NCBI RefSeq assembly: GCF_002970975.1
Contig: NZ_PNFA01000008.1
Location: 124,001-188,000 of the forward strand
From: Microbacterium halophytorum
GTDB taxonomy: Bacteria > Actinomycetota > Actinomycetes > Actinomycetales > Microbacteriaceae
Direction: 5' to 3'
Length of the DNA stretch: 64,000 nt
How positions within the stretch are numbered: the first letter of the stretch is position 1; the number at the start of each line of letters is the position of its first letter. The position numbers and the translations under genes are program-made. The notes under the pieces are model-generated. The model worked only from the letters and a program-made list of their open reading frames with translations. It had not been told where the DNA came from and searched no databases. Shown in pieces: positions 60,759-64,000 of this stretch.

Positions 60759-61081
60759 CGTACGTCATCGCGCTCCCGTGCGTCGATGTGAAGGACCGCG
60801 CCTGCATCGACGAGTGCCCCGTCGACTGCATCTACGAGGGCGAGCGCTCGCTCTACATCCACCCCGACGAGTGCGTCGACTGCGGCGCCTGCGAGCCCGT
60901 CTGCCCCGTCGAGGCGATCTACTACGAGGACGACCTGCCCGATGAGTGGCAGGACTACTACACCGCGAACGTCGGCTTCTTCGAGGAGCTCGGCTCGCCC
61001 GGCGGCGCGGCGAAGGTCGGCACGTACGCGTTCGACCACCCCATCGTCGCGGCGCTGCCGCCGCAGGAGGGTGAGGGCTGA
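60755..61081 (+). CDS. fdxA: 7Fe-type ferredoxin (FdxA)
   Basis: 108-residue ferredoxin. The first cluster region has [20 protein letters not shown] and the second [16 protein letters not shown], consistent with a [3Fe-4S]/[4Fe-4S] mycobacterial-type ferredoxin. It carries single electrons from the adjacent reductase to sulfite reductase. It is the last gene of the ten-gene operon, and its start overlaps the reductase stop. Confidence 0.93.
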   Translation: MTYVIALPCVDVKDRACIDECPVDCIYEGERSLYIHPDECVDCGACEPVCPVEAIYYEDDLPDEWQDYYTANVGFFEELGSPGGAAKVGTYAFDHPIVAALPPQEGEG

Positions 61082-61121
61082 CGGGCGCGGTCGAGGCGCG
61101 CCGTCCCGCCCCCGTCGGCGC

Positions 61122-62138
61122 TCACGGCCGGGGGATCTCCTGCCACATCGCGATGCCGTCGTCGTCCGGCGTCGGCGACGCGCTCCGGCCGACGATCGTG
61201 ACAGCTGTCGTCGGCGTGGCGCTCGTGCGGATGATGATGCGGTCGGCGTCGGTGCCGCGCAGCGCCTCCGAGAGCGCGTGCCTGACCTTTCGCAGCTCGG
61301 CGGCGTCGAGGTCGGTCAGCGCGTCGTCGTCGGTGACCGTCACGCTCACGCCCTGCATCCGGGCGCGCCGGATCGCGCCGCGCACCTCGGCGTCGAGCAG
61401 CCGGTGCGCGCGCAGCTCGTCGCGCAGCGTTCCTTCGGCGATGAGCGCCTCGTCGCGCTCTTCCTCGTCGAGCATCCCGCCCGAGGAGACGACCTTCGTC
61501 AGCACGGGCCCCGCTTCGGCGAGCGCGAAGCGCACGCGCTCGCGTCGCTCGGTGCGCCGCGCTTCCTGGGCCGCCTGCCACGAGGCGGCCGTCTGCTGCA
61601 GGCGCATCAGCTCCGCTGTGTCGTGGCGCGCCCTGTCGACGGCCCACACGAGAAGCTGCGCGACGGCGACCCAGAGGAACGTGCCGAGCAGGCCCCTCCC
61701 CTGTGCGTGGGCGATGCCCATCGCGCTGACGCCGATGACGGCCGTCGCGCAGACCCCGCCCCACGCCCAACCCGGCCGCCGCCGCACCGCGACAACGGTG
61801 AACGCCTGACCGGCGGCCCCGAACATCGTCGCGACGATGGGTTCGTGGATCTTCTCTCCGCTCGCCGCCACGGCGAGCAGCTGAGCCGCCACGACCGCGA
61901 CGACGACCGCGATCGCCGCCCACAGCGGCAGCCTCGACGGCGAGTGCTTCTCGGCGGGCACGCCGTCGCGCTCTTCGCCCGGCAGCCAGAGCGCCGCGGC
62001 GAGCGCCGCCGCCCAGATCACGACGGCGGCGACGTGGAGAGCCGGGTGGGGCACGATGAAGACGATCACGATGCCCCGGATGAGGAAGTAGCAGGCGAAC
62101 GCGAGAGCGATCGCCATCAGCATGCGCCGGATGGTCAC
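61122..62138 (-). CDS. Membrane protein with vestigial histidine-kinase-like C-terminus
   Basis: 338-residue protein with about five or six N-terminal membrane segments and a cytoplasmic helical region (about 200-300) that includes AEGTLRDELRAHRLLDAEVR. Near the end RHALSEALRGTDADRIIIR resembles a kinase N-box, but the usual asparagine is Glu. The phospho-acceptor His motif and the G-boxes are absent. It is therefore unlikely to be a working kinase. The GTG at 62138 has AAGGAGG upstream and overlaps the kinase stop by 4 bp, so it is translated with the real kinase and may modulate or dimerise with it. Confidence 0.7.
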   Translation of the reverse strand: MTIRRMLMAIALAFACYFLIRGIVIVFIVPHPALHVAAVVIWAAALAAALWLPGEERDGVPAEKHSPSRLPLWAAIAVVVAVVAAQLLAVAASGEKIHEPIVATMFGAAGQAFTVVAVRRRPGWAWGGVCATAVIGVSAMGIAHAQGRGLLGTFLWVAVAQLLVWAVDRARHDTAELMRLQQTAASWQAAQEARRTERRERVRFALAEAGPVLTKVVSSGGMLDEEERDEALIAEGTLRDELRAHRLLDAEVRGAIRRARMQGVSVTVTDDDALTDLDAAELRKVRHALSEALRGTDADRIIIRTSATPTTAVTIVGRSASPTPDDDGIAMWQEIPRP

Positions 62139-63412
62139 GACTCGCCTCCTTCGCCGCGGTCGTGCACGGATGCGACCGCCCGCCATTCGAGGCGCACGAT
62201 CGTGCCCTTGGGCCCCGATTCGACGGCGGCCGCGCCGCCGATGGCGCCCATCCGTGCGACGATCGACCCCCGGATCCCGATCCTGTCCGCCGGGATCGCT
62301 TCGACATCGAGCCCTGGTCCCCTGTCCGAGATCTCGACGCGCACCCCCGCGGGTTCGGCGCTGACGCGCGCGGCGAGCCCCGCGCCATCCGCGTGCTGCA
62401 CGGCGTTCGCGATCGCCTGCTTCGCGGCGAGCACGAGCGCGCGGGCGACGCGGCCCGGGACCACGCCGACGCTGCTGCCCGCGTCATCCGGGGCTTCGGC
62501 CGGCACATCGAGCTCGACCCCGAGCTCGCCGGCGGCGCGCTCGATCGCCGAGGCGATCTCGCACGCCGTGCGGGGCTCGTCGCTGCCCTCCGGTGCGGCG
62601 CTGCCCGCGTCTGCCAGCCGGGTGAGCGCTTCCCGCGACATCTCGACGGCGAGGTCGCGCTCGCGCTGCGATTCGGCGCGCGCCGCCGCGATGAGCGCCG
62701 CCAGCACGCTGTCGTGCATCAGCATCGCCACCTCGACGCGCTCCTGCTCCGCCGCCTCCTCCGCCTGTGCCTGCGTGTACGCCTCGACGGCCCGCACGCG
62801 TGCGCTGTCGACGCCGTCGGAGATCGCGCGGAACATCCATCCGAGCGTCACGACGAGCAGGTTGAGGAGGATCGCCATCGAGACGTCCCAGACGAGGACC
62901 TGCCAGGCCTCAGGCGCGAACGCGGCGCGCAGCAGCTGCGCGATCCCGAACGCGAGCGGCGGCACGTAGGCCCAGACCACCTGCAGGCCGAACGGGAACG
63001 CGACCACCGAGGCGCCGACGACGACGGTGAGGAGGTAGTACGGCCACGGCTGCTGGGTCGGGTCGACGGCCTCGGAGTCGGCGAGCGCCCACCACACCAT
63101 CATGGCGACGTACGCGACGGCGAACGTGCCCGCCGCGAGGCGGGCGAACCGCCCGGCCGCGCACGCGACGACCATCACGGCCAGCGCCGCGAACGTGACG
63201 ATCACAGGAACGGGATGCTCCGCATGCTGGCCGCTCGTGACCGCGATCACGACGGCCTGCGCGCCGAGCACGAGCGCGCTCAGGGCGACGAGCCCCTGCA
63301 CGATGCGCTCGAACCGGCCCCTCGTGAAGTGGCCGGGCCCGGATGACGACGACGCGAAGATCCGCGGGACGCGGAACCAGGCGTCGTCGATCAGCGACGG
63401 CTTATCCGACAC
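62135..63412 (-). CDS. Sensor histidine kinase (NarL/DesK-like family)
   Basis: 425-residue membrane histidine kinase. Six or so membrane segments occupy about 35-190. The dimerisation/phosphoacceptor motif is MLMHDSVLAAL (His233). The ATPase domain has an N-box with Asn336 (QAIANAVQH) and the G1-box SDRGPGLD (Asp363). The HDxxL-type H-box is typical of kinases pairing with LuxR-type regulators. It overlaps both neighbours: the response-regulator gene by 11 bp upstream and the accessory protein downstream. The signal is unknown. Confidence 0.9.
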   Translation of the reverse strand: MSDKPSLIDDAWFRVPRIFASSSSGPGHFTRGRFERIVQGLVALSALVLGAQAVVIAVTSGQHAEHPVPVIVTFAALAVMVVACAAGRFARLAAGTFAVAYVAMMVWWALADSEAVDPTQQPWPYYLLTVVVGASVVAFPFGLQVVWAYVPPLAFGIAQLLRAAFAPEAWQVLVWDVSMAILLNLLVVTLGWMFRAISDGVDSARVRAVEAYTQAQAEEAAEQERVEVAMLMHDSVLAALIAAARAESQRERDLAVEMSREALTRLADAGSAAPEGSDEPRTACEIASAIERAAGELGVELDVPAEAPDDAGSSVGVVPGRVARALVLAAKQAIANAVQHADGAGLAARVSAEPAGVRVEISDRGPGLDVEAIPADRIGIRGSIVARMGAIGGAAAVESGPKGTIVRLEWRAVASVHDRGEGGES

Positions 63413-64000
63413 CCGGCCGTTCCTCGGCGAGCGGGTCGACGATGCCGTCCTCCACGGCGCGCCGGAGCAGGTCGACCTTGGTCGGCGCGGGGCGCCCGAC
63501 GTCGGTGTACTTCACCCGCACGCGGGTGATGTTCTCCTTCGCCGTGGAGTACGCGACCCCCAGCTGATCGGCGACGGCCTTCAGCGGAAGGCCGGCGGCG
63601 TAGAGCCGGAGCACCTCCCGCTCGCGCGCGGAGAGCTGTGCGTCGGCGAAGTCCCTGTCGCCCTCGACGGCGCTCGCCCACTCGATGTTGTTGAGCTGCT
63701 CCCCCCGCGCGACGATGCCGACGGCGTCGATCACGTCTCCGATCGGCGACGCCTTGCTGACGACGCCCACGGCACCCGCGGCGAGCGCCTCGCGCACGGC
63801 GGCCGGTCGGTCGGCGACCGAATGGATGATGACAGATGAGTCGACGGCGAGGCGCACGACGTTCTCGGTCACGGTCGTGCCGTCGCCGAGCGTCAGGTCG
63901 AGCAGCACGACGTCGGCCGCGGGCGCGGACGTCGTGGTGCGCCACGCGAGGTAGTCGGTCACGGTCGGCCCTGCGTACGCGGCCTCCCAGCCTGCGCGCC
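63402..64000 (-). CDS. LuxR/NarL-type response regulator (5' end outside window)
   Basis: About 199 residues are visible; the N-terminus lies beyond 64000. Receiver-domain remnants are VVLLDLTLGDG (phospho-acceptor Asp), VIIHSVADRP and VGVVSKAS (conserved Lys). The LuxR-type helix-turn-helix is AREREVLRLYAAGLPLKAVA then DQLGVAYSTAKENITRVR. It is the partner of the adjacent kinase, and the 11-bp overlap supports one operon. A GTG at 63962 is not the true start, since the receiver frame continues upstream. Confidence 0.9.
   Translation of the reverse strand, partial: RAGWEAAYAGPTVTDYLAWRTTTSAPAADVVLLDLTLGDGTTVTENVVRLAVDSSVIIHSVADRPAAVREALAAGAVGVVSKASPIGDVIDAVGIVARGEQLNNIEWASAVEGDRDFADAQLSAREREVLRLYAAGLPLKAVADQLGVAYSTAKENITRVRVKYTDVGRPAPTKVDLLRRAVEDGIVDPLAEERPGVG

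Overview
The window is high-GC DNA (about 70% G+C by eye, third codon positions almost all G/C) with the gene content of an actinobacterium, most likely Microbacterium or a close relative in the Microbacteriaceae. This rests on recognised genes: monomeric NADP-isocitrate dehydrogenase, an acyl-CoA carboxylase beta/epsilon pair, a bacterial protein O-mannosyltransferase near rsmI and metG, an HspR-type HAIR operator, many GTG starts and several promoters that look leaderless. I found no tRNA or rRNA gene, prophage, transposase or CRISPR array. Genus assignment is inference.

Layout. 1-8.8 kb: metG (cut by the window edge), a lipoprotein penicillin-binding protein, a FUSC membrane protein, then an MFS transporter and metallo-hydrolase pair facing a LysR regulator. 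8.9-15.7 kb: rsmI and pmt, normally neighbours in actinobacteria, are separated by a module of an Nramp-like transporter, a DapA/NAL-family aldolase and a LacI regulator with three phased operator-like repeats; an aldo/keto reductase follows. 15.8-22.1 kb: hrpA helicase and icd. 22.2-28.1 kb: a TetR regulator divergent from two overlapping or closely spaced GH3 glycosidase genes; a perfect 28-bp palindrome lies between the promoters, and the second glycosidase is membrane-anchored with its domains in permuted order. 28.2-34.9 kb: a small coiled-coil membrane protein, a quinone-type oxidoreductase, a branched-chain keto-acid module (short leuA, FadR-type regulator, ilvB without a small subunit), a decayed oxidoreductase fragment and a VapBC toxin-antitoxin pair. 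35-43.7 kb: metY, a NYN/LOTUS protein, xylB, an FAD ferredoxin-reductase-like protein, an AbiEi/nuclease-like gene bracketed by two copies of a 60-bp palindromic repeat, a nucleoside hydrolase, an ABC ATPase and a small membrane protein.

43.7-51 kb: a ClpC-like ATPase under two HAIR boxes, an excalibur-domain protein, a PH-domain protein, birA divergent from the acyl-CoA carboxylase beta subunit and its epsilon subunit, then a 406-bp gap with a compact structured-RNA candidate ending in a terminator. 51-61 kb: a ten-gene sulfate-assimilation operon with almost every junction overlapping: sulfite reductase, APS reductase, CysD, CysN, an SsuABC/TauABC-like transporter, uroporphyrinogen methyltransferase (siroheme), ferredoxin reductase and ferredoxin. 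It encodes activation, both reductions, a siroheme-pathway step and a complete NADPH to ferredoxin to sulfite reductase electron chain. 61-64 kb: a two-component system with an extra membrane protein that keeps only a vestige of a kinase domain; the response regulator runs off the right edge.

Most intriguing: the paired 60-bp repeats around the AbiEi-like nuclease gene, the pseudoknotted RNA candidate before the sulfur operon, the Nramp-like transporter without its metal ligands, and the permuted membrane-anchored GH3.
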